In this document: positions 18,811 to 27,151 of the stretch, piece after piece | Numbering within the stretch: the stretch's first letter is position 1 | Layout of the letters: each line of letters starts with the position of its first letter | Assembly: GCA_035633115.1 (NCBI GenBank) | Contig: DASQFN010000047.1 | Location: 1 to 64,000 of the forward strand | DNA: 64,000 nucleotides | Direction: 5' to 3' | DNA from: Gemmatimonadaceae bacterium | Lineage (GTDB): Bacteria; Gemmatimonadota; Gemmatimonadetes; Gemmatimonadales; Gemmatimonadaceae | The notes under the pieces: model-generated | Told to the model about the DNA's origin: nothing | Seen by the model: only the letters and a program-made list of their open reading frames with translations | Database searches by the model: none | Made by a program: the position numbers and the translations under genes

Positions 18811-20238
18811 ATGACCGAGAATACGCGCATGGAGAAGGACCCACTCGGCGAGCTCGCCGTACCGGCGTCGGCCCTGTATGGCGTGCAGACCTTGAGGGCG
18901 GTCCAGAACTTTCCGATCAGCGGCATAAAGCCTCTCCCCGCTTTTGTGGACGCGACGGTTCGCATCAAACGCGCGGCAGCTCTCACACATCGGCAGACGG
19001 GACGTCTCGAGGCCAGGCTTGCGGATGCTATCGTCAAGGCGGCCGATGAGGTCCTCGCGGGGCAGCACAGGGATCAGTTCGTCGTTGACGTCTACCAGGC
19101 AGGCGCCGGCACGTCGCACAACATGAACGTCAACGAAGTTCTCGCCAACCGCGCGAACGAGGTCCTGGGCGGGAAGCGAGGTGAGTATTCTCCAGTACAT
19201 CCGAACGATCACGTGAACATGGCACAGTCGACGAACGACGTCATACCGACGGCGATTCGTCTCGCGTGCGTCACCGAGCTGCCGAAGGTCGTGAACGCGT
19301 TCGACAAGCTTGCCGAGGCATTCGAGGAAAAAGGGCGCGAGTTCGACGACGTCATCAAGTCGGGCCGCACCCATCTCCAGGATGCGATGCCGATCAGGCT
19401 CGGCCAGGAGTTCACGGCGTATGCGGGCAGCCTGCGCCGCGGTGTTCAGCGAGTCGTCCAGGCCGCGAACTACCTGCGCGAGCTGGGCATCGGAGGAAGC
19501 GCTGTCGGAACCGGAGTCAACGTCGAGCCGGAGTATCCCGCGCTGATAGTCCGGTTTCTCAACGAGACGACCCACCTCGATCTCCGCGAGGGGGCCGATC
19601 GCATTCAGCTGATGCAGAGCATGGGCGATGTTGCTGCGTTCAGCTCGCAGTTGAAGGTTCTGGCGGTCGACCTCAGCAAGATCGCAAGTGATCTCCGCAT
19701 CCTCGCCAGCGGGCCCCGGACCGGATTCGACGAGGTCCGACTGCCCGCTGTGCAACCCGGATCTTCCATCATGCCCGGGAAGGTGAATCCGTCCATACCC
19801 GAGATGGTCAATCAGGTGTGCTTCCAGGTGATCGGAAACGATGTCTGCGTGAGCACATCGGCCGAGCACGGTCAGCTGGAGCTGAACGTGATGATGCCGG
19901 TGATCGCGTACAACGTGCTGTTATCCATGCAGATTCTCACGAACACGGCCAGTGTGCTCGACAGCAAATGCGTGCGCGGGATAGAAGCCAATCGCGAGCA
20001 GGCCGCGTACTGGGTGGAGCGCTCAGCGGCGCTCGCCACGGCGCTCGCTCCTCAGATCGGCTACGCCCGCGCGGCCGAGCTCAGCAAGCAGTCCGTGAAA
20101 GAGAACGTATTGATTCGTGATCTCGTGAAGCGGGAGAAAGTTCTTCCCGAGGATCAGATCGATGAAGTGCTCGACCTGCGGAAGATGACCGAAATCGGCG
20201 TTCCCGGCGGAGCGCACGGCGGAGCGTCGACGGGCTAG
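18811..20238 (+). CDS. aspA: aspartate ammonia-lyase (aspartase; class II fumarase superfamily)
   Basis: 475 residues from the ATG at 18811. The superfamily signature GSSIMPGKVNP at 317-327 holds the mobile catalytic loop. Further regions are TSHNMNVNEV (101-110), HVNMAQSTNDVIPTA (134-148) and SGRTHLQDAMP (184-194). The opening ALYGVQTLRAVQNFPIS and the STND form of the second region favour aspartase over fumarase (which has SSND). The enzyme would interconvert aspartate and fumarate plus ammonia. A fumarase assignment is the main alternative. A long hairpin element follows the stop. Confidence 0.85.
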   Translation: MTENTRMEKDPLGELAVPASALYGVQTLRAVQNFPISGIKPLPAFVDATVRIKRAAALTHRQTGRLEARLADAIVKAADEVLAGQHRDQFVVDVYQAGAGTSHNMNVNEVLANRANEVLGGKRGEYSPVHPNDHVNMAQSTNDVIPTAIRLACVTELPKVVNAFDKLAEAFEEKGREFDDVIKSGRTHLQDAMPIRLGQEFTAYAGSLRRGVQRVVQAANYLRELGIGGSAVGTGVNVEPEYPALIVRFLNETTHLDLREGADRIQLMQSMGDVAAFSSQLKVLAVDLSKIASDLRILASGPRTGFDEVRLPAVQPGSSIMPGKVNPSIPEMVNQVCFQVIGNDVCVSTSAEHGQLELNVMMPVIAYNVLLSMQILTNTASVLDSKCVRGIEANREQAAYWVERSAALATALAPQIGYARAAELSKQSVKENVLIRDLVKREKVLPEDQIDEVLDLRKMTEIGVPGGAHGGASTG

Positions 20239-20241
20239 TAC

Positions 20242-20394
20242 TGGTACAGTTTGCTTTGAGACCGGAGAGTTTTTGGATCCTATTGCCAGTCTTGGCATTC
20301 AGGCCTATTACTGCCCCAGACGCTCAAACTCAGCTTTATGCCAAGACTGGCAATGAGATCCAAAAACTCTCCGGTCTCAAAGCAAACTGTACCA
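20242..20394. repeat. near-perfect long hairpin element with 57-bp arms
   Basis: Arms 20242-20298 and 20338-20394 are complementary at 55 of 57 positions (the only mismatch is CT against TC), with a 39-bp loop. The arms start TGGTACAGTTTGCTTTGAGA and end CAGTCTTGGCAT. They are visibly less GC-rich than the flanking genes. The unit lies between the aspartase stop and the Rrf2 promoter, encodes no convincing protein, and looks like a MITE-like insertion or a structured RNA. No other copy is seen in the window. Confidence 0.9.
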
Positions 20395-20414
20395 CTGCCG
20401 GCGGGATAACACAC

Positions 20415-20443
20415 TTGTAGTTTCAGCGTCTCACCCGTATCGT
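20415..20443 (+). promoter_or_regulatory. promoter of the Rrf2 gene, possibly leaderless
   Basis: TTGTAG (20415-20420), 17 bp, then TATCGT (20438-20443). The predicted transcription start falls at or within a base or two of the ATG at 20449. No Shine-Dalgarno sequence fits in the space, so the mRNA may be leaderless. Confidence 0.45.
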
Positions 20444-20448
20444 AAATC

Positions 20449-20907
20449 ATGCGCATCACCACCTGGGCCGAGTACGGTGTCATCTGCGCGCTTCATCTGG
20501 CGAAGCGCACCGAGAAAGGTCCGGTCACCGGCCGCGAGATTGCCGCGCAGGAGCGACTCCCCGCCGACTACGTTGAGCAGATCCTGCTCAGGCTCAGAAG
20601 GGCGGGAGTGATCACCAGCACGCGGGGCGCGCGGGGCGGTTACACGCTGTCCCGACCGGCGGAAGAGATATCGATTCGGGCGGTGATCCACGCCTCCGAG
20701 CTGGAGACATTCGACCTGCACTGTCTCAGCCACCCTGTCGAGGAAGATCGGTGCTCGGCTTCGCACAACTGCAGCATACGCCCGGTGTGGGTGCTGCTGC
20801 AGACCAGGATCGACGATGTACTGGAGAGCGTGTGTCTGGCCGACCTGCTTCAGGACGAGCCGGCGGTGCGAGAGCGGGTCGGCCTGCCGATTCTGGAGCA
20901 CGTCTGA
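20449..20907 (+). CDS. Rrf2-family transcriptional regulator (IscR-like)
   Basis: 152 residues. The N-terminal winged helix-turn-helix (MRITTWAEYGVICALHLA, RLPADYVEQILLRLRRAG, STRGARGGYTLSRP) is that of Rrf2 proteins. Three cysteines, C92, C102 and C108, lie in the position where IscR and NsrR hold a Fe-S cluster, so it probably senses iron-sulfur status, redox or nitric oxide. No isc, suf or nitric-oxide gene is adjacent, so its targets are unknown. A promoter lies directly upstream. Confidence 0.88.
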   Translation: MRITTWAEYGVICALHLAKRTEKGPVTGREIAAQERLPADYVEQILLRLRRAGVITSTRGARGGYTLSRPAEEISIRAVIHASELETFDLHCLSHPVEEDRCSASHNCSIRPVWVLLQTRIDDVLESVCLADLLQDEPAVRERVGLPILEHV

Positions 20908-20945
20908 CCGGTAAGCGGTAGCCGCAGCCGGTGCCGGCAAACGAA

Positions 20946-20977
20946 AACGGCGCGCGAGCAAATGCTCACGCGCCGTT
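20946..20977 (-). terminator. terminator of the tRNA-Leu gene
   Basis: A long stem, AACGGCGCG plus GAGCA pairing with TGCTC plus CGCGCCGTT, is followed on the minus strand by TTTTCGTTT. It lies 39 bp beyond the 3' end of tRNA-Leu and could also stop readthrough from the Rrf2 gene. Confidence 0.8.
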
Positions 20978-21015
20978 GTTATTGAGTATGGTCTTTCATC
21001 GTCAACCCACGAGAG

Positions 21016-21099
21016 TGCCGAAGGGGGGACTCGAACCCCCACGGGCTTGCACCCACTGGCTCCTGAAGCCAGCGCGTCTACCAGTTCCACCACTTCGGC
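21016..21099 (-). tRNA. tRNA-Leu (anticodon CAG)
   Basis: 84 nt on the minus strand. The acceptor stem GCCGAAG/CTTCGGC has discriminator A. There is a D-arm GGTGGAACTGGTAGACGC, an anticodon stem CTGGC/GCCAG around the loop TTCAGGA (CAG), a short variable arm, and a T-arm with GGTTCGAGTCC. It reads CUG codons, which are abundant in this genome. The CCA end is not encoded (CAC follows). Confidence 0.95.
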
Positions 21100-21198
21100 G
21101 TCCAGTTTTTGAAACTAGAGATACCCCACAGTGAAGTCAACGAAACCAGCGACGGACCGCAGCACGATTTCGCCCTTTCTCCCTATATAGAACCGTCC

Positions 21199-21204
21199 TA
21201 TACT
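21199..21204 (+). promoter_or_regulatory. -10 element upstream of smpB
   Basis: TATACT, five of six matches to the -10 consensus, lies 13 bp before the smpB ATG. A second TATAGA-like element lies just upstream. The -35 is weak. Confidence 0.4.
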
Positions 21205-21217
21205 TGCCCCAAGAGTG

Positions 21218-21688
21218 ATGGCCGAGACAGCGGAAAAGCCGGACAGACAATCGATCGCGCGGAACAGACGGGCGAGACACGACTATCAGATCCTTGACAC
21301 CTGGGAGGCTGGAATCGTGTTGACGGGCAGTGAAGTCAAGTCGCTCCGCGACGGCAAGGCGAACATCTCGGACGCTTATGGCATAGTGAAGGACGGGGAG
21401 GTTCATCTCCTCAATCTGCACATCTCCCCATACGAGCAGGCCAGCTACTTCAACCACGAGCCGACGAGAACGCGGAAGCTCCTGCTTCACAAGCGTGAGA
21501 TCAGGAAGATGATTGGGGCAGTCGAGCGGCAGGGCCTGACGCTCGTTGCTCTGGAGCTCTACTTCAGGCGCGGAAAGGCAAAAGTCGCCCTGGGGCTGGG
21601 CCGCGGGAAAAAGCTTTACGACAAACGCGCCGATGAGAAGCGACGCGACGACGAGCGGGACATGCAGCGCGCAGTGAGAACCAGATGA
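21218..21688 (+). CDS. smpB: SsrA-binding protein SmpB
   Basis: 156 residues from the ATG at 21218 (a GTG one codon earlier is also possible). Family signatures: ARHDYQILDTWEAGIVLTGSE near the start, SLRDGKANISDAY, HEPTRTRKLLLHKREI and a basic C-terminal tail (GKKLYDKRADEKRRDDERD) that enters the ribosome. SmpB delivers tmRNA to stalled ribosomes. Its stop overlaps the ATG of the amidase gene (ATGA). The tmRNA gene itself is not in the window. Confidence 0.96.
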   Translation: MAETAEKPDRQSIARNRRARHDYQILDTWEAGIVLTGSEVKSLRDGKANISDAYGIVKDGEVHLLNLHISPYEQASYFNHEPTRTRKLLLHKREIRKMIGAVERQGLTLVALELYFRRGKAKVALGLGRGKKLYDKRADEKRRDDERDMQRAVRTR

Positions 21689-22923
21689 TCGCGCTCCTCC
21701 TGTTTCTGCAGACGGCCATCACGACGCCTCCGAACCTCGTGATCCGGCAGGGCGACGTGCTGAAGGTTGTAGCGGTCACCGGGACGACTCAAGGCTCATA
21801 CATCCGGGCCGATCTACTCGCCGCCGCGCTCGGCGGCTCCGTGGCGAATGCGCCCAATGGTCATTATCGCGTGACGCTGGGCGAAACCAAAATCGAGCTG
21901 GTCGAAGGAGTGCCGTTCCTGCGAGCCGGGACTGTAATGGTTCCAATGATGCTTCCCGCATTGCGCAGCGGGGCGACGTTCCTCCTCCCTTACCAGGTCG
22001 TATCGGCGGTGATTCCGCGCTACGCAAGCGGCTTCTTCTACGACGCCGGGTCGCGGGAGCTGAGAATCTTTACGACGATCACGCGGAACTATCCTCCGCC
22101 CGCGCCCGCAGCCACTACGAATTTCCCACCGACGGTTGGTGCGGGCAGCGCCAGGCTGCCAGGCTCGTCTCGCCCGCGCGGCTTGAAACGGGGAGGAGGG
22201 CGATATCTCGTCGTTGTCGACGCCGGGCATGGGGGCGTGGACCCCGGCATGACCGGGCCAATAGGCGGAGGTCCCACACTGATAGAGAAGGAAATCACGC
22301 TGGCCGTTTCGCGGATCGTTGCGCAGGAGCTTCGCGGCAGCGGAGTGGATGTGCTGATGACGCGAACAACAGACACGCTGATCGCGCTCTCGGATCGCGG
22401 CAGAATTGCAAACCGCAACAAGGGTGATGTGTTCGTCTCCATCCATGTGAACGCGAGCGGCTCACGCGGCGCGTCGGGAGCGCGGCAACGCGGTTACGAG
22501 ACGTACTTCCTCGCCGAAGCAAAGAGCGAAGACGCGCTCAGAGTGGAGCGTATGGAAAACGAAGCCGTCCGGTTCGAGACGGGCGCAAACGCACCAAAGG
22601 GCGATCCTCTCAGCTTCATCATCAACGACATGGCGCAGAACGAGCACCTGCGAGAATCGAACGATCTTGCCGAAACGATCCAGCAGGGTATGGGGACTTT
22701 CCACCCAGGGCCGAATCGTGGCGTGCAGCAGGCGAACTTTGCGGTTCTGCGAGGATCGTACATGCCGGCGGTTCTCGTCGAGATAGGTTTCGGGACGAAT
22801 CCCGACGAGGCGGACTATCTGCGCGATTACACCAGCCAGCGGGAGATCGCGGTCAGCATCGCGCGCTCGGTGCTCGACTATCTGAGTCATTACGAGGCGC
22901 GGGTAGGAGGTGGAACGAAGTAA
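21685..22923 (+). CDS. N-acetylmuramoyl-L-alanine amidase (Amidase_3)
   Basis: 412 residues. The N-terminal half (about 20-135) resembles a copper-amine-oxidase-N/AMIN-like beta domain. After a Pro-rich linker the zinc amidase domain begins at VVVDAGHGG (H182), with the second ligand E201 in IEKE, SIHVN near 255 and the catalytic VEIGFGTN near 373. It cuts the amide bond between MurNAc and L-Ala in peptidoglycan during cell separation or remodelling. The signal sequence is short and uncertain (MIALLLFLQTAITT). It is translationally coupled to smpB. Confidence 0.9.
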   Translation: MIALLLFLQTAITTPPNLVIRQGDVLKVVAVTGTTQGSYIRADLLAAALGGSVANAPNGHYRVTLGETKIELVEGVPFLRAGTVMVPMMLPALRSGATFLLPYQVVSAVIPRYASGFFYDAGSRELRIFTTITRNYPPPAPAATTNFPPTVGAGSARLPGSSRPRGLKRGGGRYLVVVDAGHGGVDPGMTGPIGGGPTLIEKEITLAVSRIVAQELRGSGVDVLMTRTTDTLIALSDRGRIANRNKGDVFVSIHVNASGSRGASGARQRGYETYFLAEAKSEDALRVERMENEAVRFETGANAPKGDPLSFIINDMAQNEHLRESNDLAETIQQGMGTFHPGPNRGVQQANFAVLRGSYMPAVLVEIGFGTNPDEADYLRDYTSQREIAVSIARSVLDYLSHYEARVGGGTK

Positions 22924-22978
22924 CGAGCGTCGAACCGGAGCCCGTTGTCCGTATTGACGGGGACGCCCCTTGATTGTA

Positions 22979-23006
22979 GGTTCCATTATGGAACCATAAT
23001 GGAACC
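22979..23006 (+). promoter_or_regulatory. palindromic operator of the VapBC-like module
   Basis: A perfect 13-bp inverted repeat (GGTTCCATTATGG, 2-bp centre AA, CCATAATGGAACC). It overlaps a CATAAT -10 element (22995-23000) whose TTGATT -35 is at 22970-22975. It lies 14 bp ahead of the antitoxin ATG, the usual place for autorepression by an antitoxin-toxin complex. Confidence 0.75.
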
Positions 23007-23020
23007 ATCCGGGAGGGAAG

Positions 23021-23263
23021 ATGGCGACCATGACGATCAAGAACATGCCCGACGATCTCTATGCCGCGCTGAAGGAGACCGCGGCTGCTAACAGGAGAAG
23101 CTTGAACAGTCAGGCAATTCTCTGCCTCGAGCGGGCCGTTCAGAGCACGCCGATCGACACGCGACGGCTGTTATCGCGGATTCGCGCCCGCCGAGCCCGG
23201 CTCGAGGGTATTTTCGTCACCGACGCGGATATCGACGAAGCGAAACGCCAAGGACGGCCGTGA
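23021..23263 (+). CDS. antitoxin of a VapBC/FitAB-type module (ribbon-helix-helix)
   Basis: 80 residues. MTIKNMPDDLYAALKETAAA followed by NRRSLNSQAILCLERAV is the ribbon-helix-helix fold of FitA/Arc-type antitoxins. The C-terminal tail (GIFVTDADIDEAKRQGRP) is the part that blocks the toxin in known pairs. It has a strong GGGAGGGA ribosome-binding site. Its stop overlaps the toxin start (GTGA). A palindromic operator lies upstream. Confidence 0.9.
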   Translation: MATMTIKNMPDDLYAALKETAAANRRSLNSQAILCLERAVQSTPIDTRRLLSRIRARRARLEGIFVTDADIDEAKRQGRP

Positions 23264-23661
23264 TCGTAGCCGACACAAACCTGGTTGCGTATTTCCTTAT
23301 CCCTGGAGAGCGGAGCGCGGAAGCCGAATCAGTTTTCCGAAGGGATTCGGAATGGGTTGCGCCCCTTCTCTGGCGGACTGAGTTCAGGAGCGTCCTTGCC
23401 TTCCATCTCCGGCGAAGTGCTCTCTCGCTCGATCACGCGCTCGAGATAATGACCGACGCCGAAACACTGTTGCGCGGTCGCGAATATTCGCTCCCCTCCG
23501 AACCAATCATGCGTCTCGTCGCGGGATCGGCTTGTTCTGCCTACGATTGTGAGTTCGTAGCGCTCGCCAGGGAGCTTGGAGTGTCGCTGGTGACCTCGGA
23601 TGCGAAGGTGCTCGGCGCGTTTGGTGAGACGGCAATCTCTCCCGTGCAGTTCGCCAGGTGA
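23260..23661 (+). CDS. PIN-domain ribonuclease toxin (VapC-like)
   Basis: 133 residues from a GTG. The four acidic PIN-domain residues are in place: D5 (VADTN), E41 (WRTEFRSVL), D96 (SAYDCEFV) and D114 (TSDAKV), so the metal-dependent RNase site looks intact. Coupled to the antitoxin upstream, it makes a type II toxin-antitoxin pair. It sits between the amidase gene and pyrD, a likely insertion point of a small mobile module. Confidence 0.9.
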   Translation: MIVADTNLVAYFLIPGERSAEAESVFRRDSEWVAPLLWRTEFRSVLAFHLRRSALSLDHALEIMTDAETLLRGREYSLPSEPIMRLVAGSACSAYDCEFVALARELGVSLVTSDAKVLGAFGETAISPVQFAR

Positions 23662-23671
23662 CCACGCACCC

Positions 23672-24628
23672 ATGGACGAGGTGAACCGACCCGCGTCGGG
23701 AGCTGCGCGGCCGCTCGCGGTTTCGTTTGCCTCGCTGGAGTTTCAGAACCCGCTGATTCTCGCATCGGGCACTGCGGCATTCGGCCGTGAGATTGCCGGC
23801 GTCATCGACCTCGACTCGCTGGGCGGGATCGTAACAAAGGCCGTGAGTCCCGCGCCGCGGCGTGGCGCTCCTGCGCCAAGAGTCGCGGATTTCGAAGGTG
23901 GGATGATCAACGCAGTTGGTCTCGCGAATCCCGGAGTGGAGACCGTTCGCGACCAGGAGCTGCCGTGGCTCGCCGCCAAGCTGCGGCGCGCGCGCGCGAT
24001 CGTGAACGTCGTGGGCGACACGGTCGAGGACTTTGCCGCAGTGGTGACCGAGCTCGATGAGGTCCCCGGGGTTTCGGCGTTCGAGCTCAACGTGAGCTGC
24101 CCCAACGTGAAATCCGGCGGAATGGAATTCGGAGCCGATGATGAGACACTGGCGCAGCTCGTACGCCTTGCGCGTGCGGCCACGAAGCGCCCGCTGACGG
24201 TGAAGCTCTCGCCGACGCTTCCGGATATCGCGCGCACGGCCAGCGTTGCCGTCGATGCAGGTGCCGATGCGCTGACACTGGTAAACACAATTCCAGGTCT
24301 TGTCATCGATGTCGAGACCCGGAGGCCGGTGCTCGGCTTTGGGTCCGGAGGCGTGAGCGGCCCGGGCCTCCTACCGGTCGGAGTGCTTGCGGTGTGGAAA
24401 GTCAGACGAGCGGTGAGCGTGCCGCTCATCGGCGTCGGTGGAGTGAGCAACGGCACGCACGTCGTGCAGTACATGCTCGCGGGTGCGACGCTCGTCGGGA
24501 TGGGCACGGCGGCAATGAAGGATCCTCGGGCTCCCACGCGTATTTTGAAAGAGCTCGACTCCTGGCGCCGGTCGCACAACGTGAATTCGCTGACGGACAT
24601 CATCGGCACGCTTGAATGGCCGGCGTAG
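23672..24628 (+). CDS. pyrD: dihydroorotate dehydrogenase, class 1 (PyrD, NAD-type catalytic subunit)
   Basis: 318 residues from the ATG at 23672. FMN-barrel motifs: ILASGTAAFG, GLANPGVE, the catalytic Cys in ELNVSCPNVKSGG (Cys marks class 1, Ser class 2), VKLSPT, NTIPGL, GGVSGPGLLP and GVGGVSNG. It oxidises dihydroorotate to orotate in pyrimidine synthesis. Class 1B enzymes need a PyrK partner, which is not in this window. The gene overlaps pyrF by 13 bp. Confidence 0.93.
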   Translation: MDEVNRPASGAARPLAVSFASLEFQNPLILASGTAAFGREIAGVIDLDSLGGIVTKAVSPAPRRGAPAPRVADFEGGMINAVGLANPGVETVRDQELPWLAAKLRRARAIVNVVGDTVEDFAAVVTELDEVPGVSAFELNVSCPNVKSGGMEFGADDETLAQLVRLARAATKRPLTVKLSPTLPDIARTASVAVDAGADALTLVNTIPGLVIDVETRRPVLGFGSGGVSGPGLLPVGVLAVWKVRRAVSVPLIGVGGVSNGTHVVQYMLAGATLVGMGTAAMKDPRAPTRILKELDSWRRSHNVNSLTDIIGTLEWPA

Positions 24629-25350
24629 GCGCTTCCGCGCCTGCCGTTCGCGGCGGACGATCGACGGTTGTGCCGATCGTTGCACTCGACTATCCCGATT
24701 CCGACAGCGCACTCGAGCTCGTGTCGCTGCTCGGCGAGAGCTGCCGGTTCTACAAGATTGGCAGCGAGCTCTTCACGGCGTCGGGGCCATCCATCGTGGA
24801 AGCAGTTCGTCGTACCGGCTGCGACGTGTTCCTCGATCTCAAGCTTCATGACATCCCGAACACTGTCGCGGGGGCAACTCGGCGCATTCGGGAAATGGGC
24901 GTGAAGCTTACGACAGTGCATGCCTCTGGCGGGAGGGCGATGATAGAAGCGGCTGTCGAAGCCGCGGAAGCGGAGTGCGGTATTCTCGCAGTGACAGTCC
25001 TGACTTCTCTCGACAGCAGCTCACTCGGGGAGGTCATCGGTGCCGAGAGCGGGGACGTGGCAAAGTCGGTCATCCGACTCGCGGCGCTTGCGGCAGCCAG
25101 TGGGGCGCGAGGTGTGGTATGCAGCGGTGAAGAAGCGCGGCAAGTGCGCGCTCAGTTCGGACCAAATCTCGAGCTGTTGGTGCCCGGTGTACGATTGCCC
25201 GGCGACGCAGCCGGCGATCAATCGCGCATCGTCACGCCTGAAGCCGCCGCAGCAGCCGGTGCGGACTATCTCGTCCTCGGGCGTACCGTGACTGCTGCTC
25301 CTGACCCGCGAGCCGCGATGCAGTCGGTTCGCGACCGACTGCGGATCTGA
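24616..25350 (+). CDS. pyrF: orotidine 5'-phosphate decarboxylase
   Basis: 244 residues, TIM barrel. Substrate and catalytic motifs: VALDYPD, YKIGSELF and DLKLHDIPNT (the K-x-x-D pair of the active site), with VPGVRLPGD and LVLGRTVTAA closing the phosphate site. It makes UMP, the last step of pyrimidine synthesis. It directly follows pyrD with a short overlap; a slightly later start near SAPAVRGGRST is possible. Confidence 0.95.
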   Translation: MAGVGASAPAVRGGRSTVVPIVALDYPDSDSALELVSLLGESCRFYKIGSELFTASGPSIVEAVRRTGCDVFLDLKLHDIPNTVAGATRRIREMGVKLTTVHASGGRAMIEAAVEAAEAECGILAVTVLTSLDSSSLGEVIGAESGDVAKSVIRLAALAAASGARGVVCSGEEARQVRAQFGPNLELLVPGVRLPGDAAGDQSRIVTPEAAAAAGADYLVLGRTVTAAPDPRAAMQSVRDRLRI

Positions 25351-25447
25351 GGGTCATTCTGGTCCGCGAGCCAGGCGCTCGACCAGCCGCGGGCTGCCGC
25401 CAACGACTCTGTTTTACGAGAACCTCGGCGCCGTGGAGCCTGGGGAG

Positions 25448-25481
25448 CACAGATGACACAGATGGAACACAGATGACAGAG
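25448..25481. repeat. CACAGATG short-period repeat
   Basis: Three imperfect units of CACAGATGA/G lie in the 191-bp spacer between convergent pyrF and the M20 peptidase gene. It resembles the CACAGAG elements at 30629 and 53142 but has no second arm. Nothing else is seen in 25351-25541. Confidence 0.5.
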
Positions 25482-25541
25482 AAAACGGCGGGATATTGGA
25501 AAGAACAGGCCGCTCAATCGGCATATGGCGTGGGACCACTT

Positions 25542-26951
25542 TCATTTTGATCTCGAAGTTGTTGTCGTAAGGCGCTCGATGAGTGCCCTCGCGAACTCGA
25601 TGCCCTCGTAATATCTCCGCGCTTCGATTCGCTCATCCCGCCCATGCGCTCGCGCCTCATCCGGTGTGGAGAACATGCCTGCGACTCCGTACACCGGAAT
25701 TCCAGCGTTGCGCACATAGCTTCCGTCAGTCGCACCCGACGACATGACCGGCACCACAACCACTCCGGGCCAGAAACGCTTTGCGACGGTCTCGATTGAA
25801 GACAAAAGATCAGGGGGTAGAGGAGACGGCGGAGACACGGTCGCCGGCTGAGCCTCTACGACTTCGACCGCGGTATCTGCCACTGCCGCGCGAAGCGCCC
25901 GCACCACCATTGCCGTGTCGGTCCCCGGCAGCATTCTGCAGTTCACAGTTGCCTGCGCCATTTGCGGTAGCGCATTGTCCGCATGCCCTCCCGTTAGGCG
26001 CGTGGCAACACATGTGGTACGCAGCTGCGCATTGAATCGTGTGATCCGTGTGAGGCGCCTCGCGGCGGCGCTATTCATTGGCTGCCGCGCAACGAGTCGC
26101 ATCAATCGCGCGATGCTGTCGGTCTCGAATGCCGCAGAGCGCTCCAGCGCCAGCCGCGTCGTCGCACTCACCTCTATTGGAAAGCGATGCTCGGCGAGAC
26201 GGCCAAGAGCGCGCGACAATGAATAGATCGCATTGTCGGCCCGCGGCTGTGACGAGTGTCCTCCCGCATTCCGAACCGTCATGCGATAAGTGACGTAAAC
26301 CTTCTCGCTCACCTGAACTCCCAGCTCGGCCTCGCGCCCGCCGTAGATAGTGCCGCGCCCAGCATCAAAATTCAGGGCGATCCTCGGGTCACCGATGTGC
26401 CTGCGCCCAGCCCCACTGGAAAACCACTCGATCTGCTCGGAAGTCGTCTCCTCGTCTCCGGTCATCACCGCCACGATGTCAGCATGGGGAACGAACCCCG
26501 ATCTCTTCCATCGAATCAGATTCGCCACAATCGTGGCGACGCCCTCTTTGTTGTCGATCGTTCCGCGGCCATACCACCATCCGTCCTTCTCGGTCATCAC
26601 GAAGGGATCGGTAGTCCAGTCTTCCCGCAGGGCCGGAACCACATCGAGGTGCGCCATCAGCAGGATCGGCTTCACTGTTCCGTGCCCACGGAGACGAGCA
26701 ACCACGTTCCCGACACTGTCCGAGCTCCCGGTGACGAAGGCGTCCTGCTCGCTGAACCCCGCCGCTCGCAACCGCCGAACGATCGCATTGGCTGCGTCGA
26801 CTGTCGCACGCGTCGAAGAGATCGACTGGATTCCGATGAGCTCGGTCAGGATTGCGCGCGACATCGCCGAATCGGCGGAGGCCATTCGTGGCTGCGCCTC
26901 GATGCTGCCGGCACCAAACACCAGCAGGGCAAGAGTTACACGGAAACGCAT
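25542..26951 (-). CDS. secreted M20-family metallopeptidase
   Basis: 469 residues from the ATG at 26951, chosen because it begins a signal peptide (MRFRVTLALLVFGAGSIEA) and has GGAG upstream; in-frame starts up to 27020 would hide it. M20 zinc motifs: LLMAHLDVVP with the following DPF, then GRGTIDNKEG and TGDEETTSEQ. The dimerisation domain follows (AGGHSSQPRADNAIY), then GATDGSYVRNAG near the C-terminus. Probably a periplasmic di- or carboxypeptidase. It is divergent from the ribosomal operon. Confidence 0.88.
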   Translation of the reverse strand: MRFRVTLALLVFGAGSIEAQPRMASADSAMSRAILTELIGIQSISSTRATVDAANAIVRRLRAAGFSEQDAFVTGSSDSVGNVVARLRGHGTVKPILLMAHLDVVPALREDWTTDPFVMTEKDGWWYGRGTIDNKEGVATIVANLIRWKRSGFVPHADIVAVMTGDEETTSEQIEWFSSGAGRRHIGDPRIALNFDAGRGTIYGGREAELGVQVSEKVYVTYRMTVRNAGGHSSQPRADNAIYSLSRALGRLAEHRFPIEVSATTRLALERSAAFETDSIARLMRLVARQPMNSAAARRLTRITRFNAQLRTTCVATRLTGGHADNALPQMAQATVNCRMLPGTDTAMVVRALRAAVADTAVEVVEAQPATVSPPSPLPPDLLSSIETVAKRFWPGVVVVPVMSSGATDGSYVRNAGIPVYGVAGMFSTPDEARAHGRDERIEARRYYEGIEFARALIERLTTTTSRSK

Positions 26952-27106
26952 ACTGCAGCTCCACTGTGATGGGGACGATGAGGCCAGCGGGTTCATTTCT
27001 ATTTCAACGAAAGCGGACATTTCTATTTCAATGCTACACTTTAAGGCCAGTTCGGCTTGATTTCGGCTGCTAGACCCTGTAATTTCAAAGGCTAACTAAG
27101 AAAATC

Positions 27107-27127
27107 CTCCCCGCGACAAGCGGGGAG
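27107..27127 (+). promoter_or_regulatory. leader hairpin ahead of rpmJ
   Basis: A perfect 8-bp stem, CTCCCCGC/GCGGGGAG, with a GACAA loop lies 25 bp before the rpmJ GTG, followed by CTTTG. It is in the position of a ribosomal-protein leader, and S4 often represses the alpha operon through such structures. A regulatory role is an inference. A possible promoter (TTGATT near 27057, TGTAAT near 27078) lies upstream. Confidence 0.4.
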
Positions 27128-27151
27128 CTTTGCACGTACATCGGAGTCTCC

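Noticed and set aside
20280-20483. 67-codon open frame across the right arm of the long hairpin
   Set aside because: It arises from the hairpin sequence and the Rrf2 promoter region, with no ribosome-binding site or known domain.
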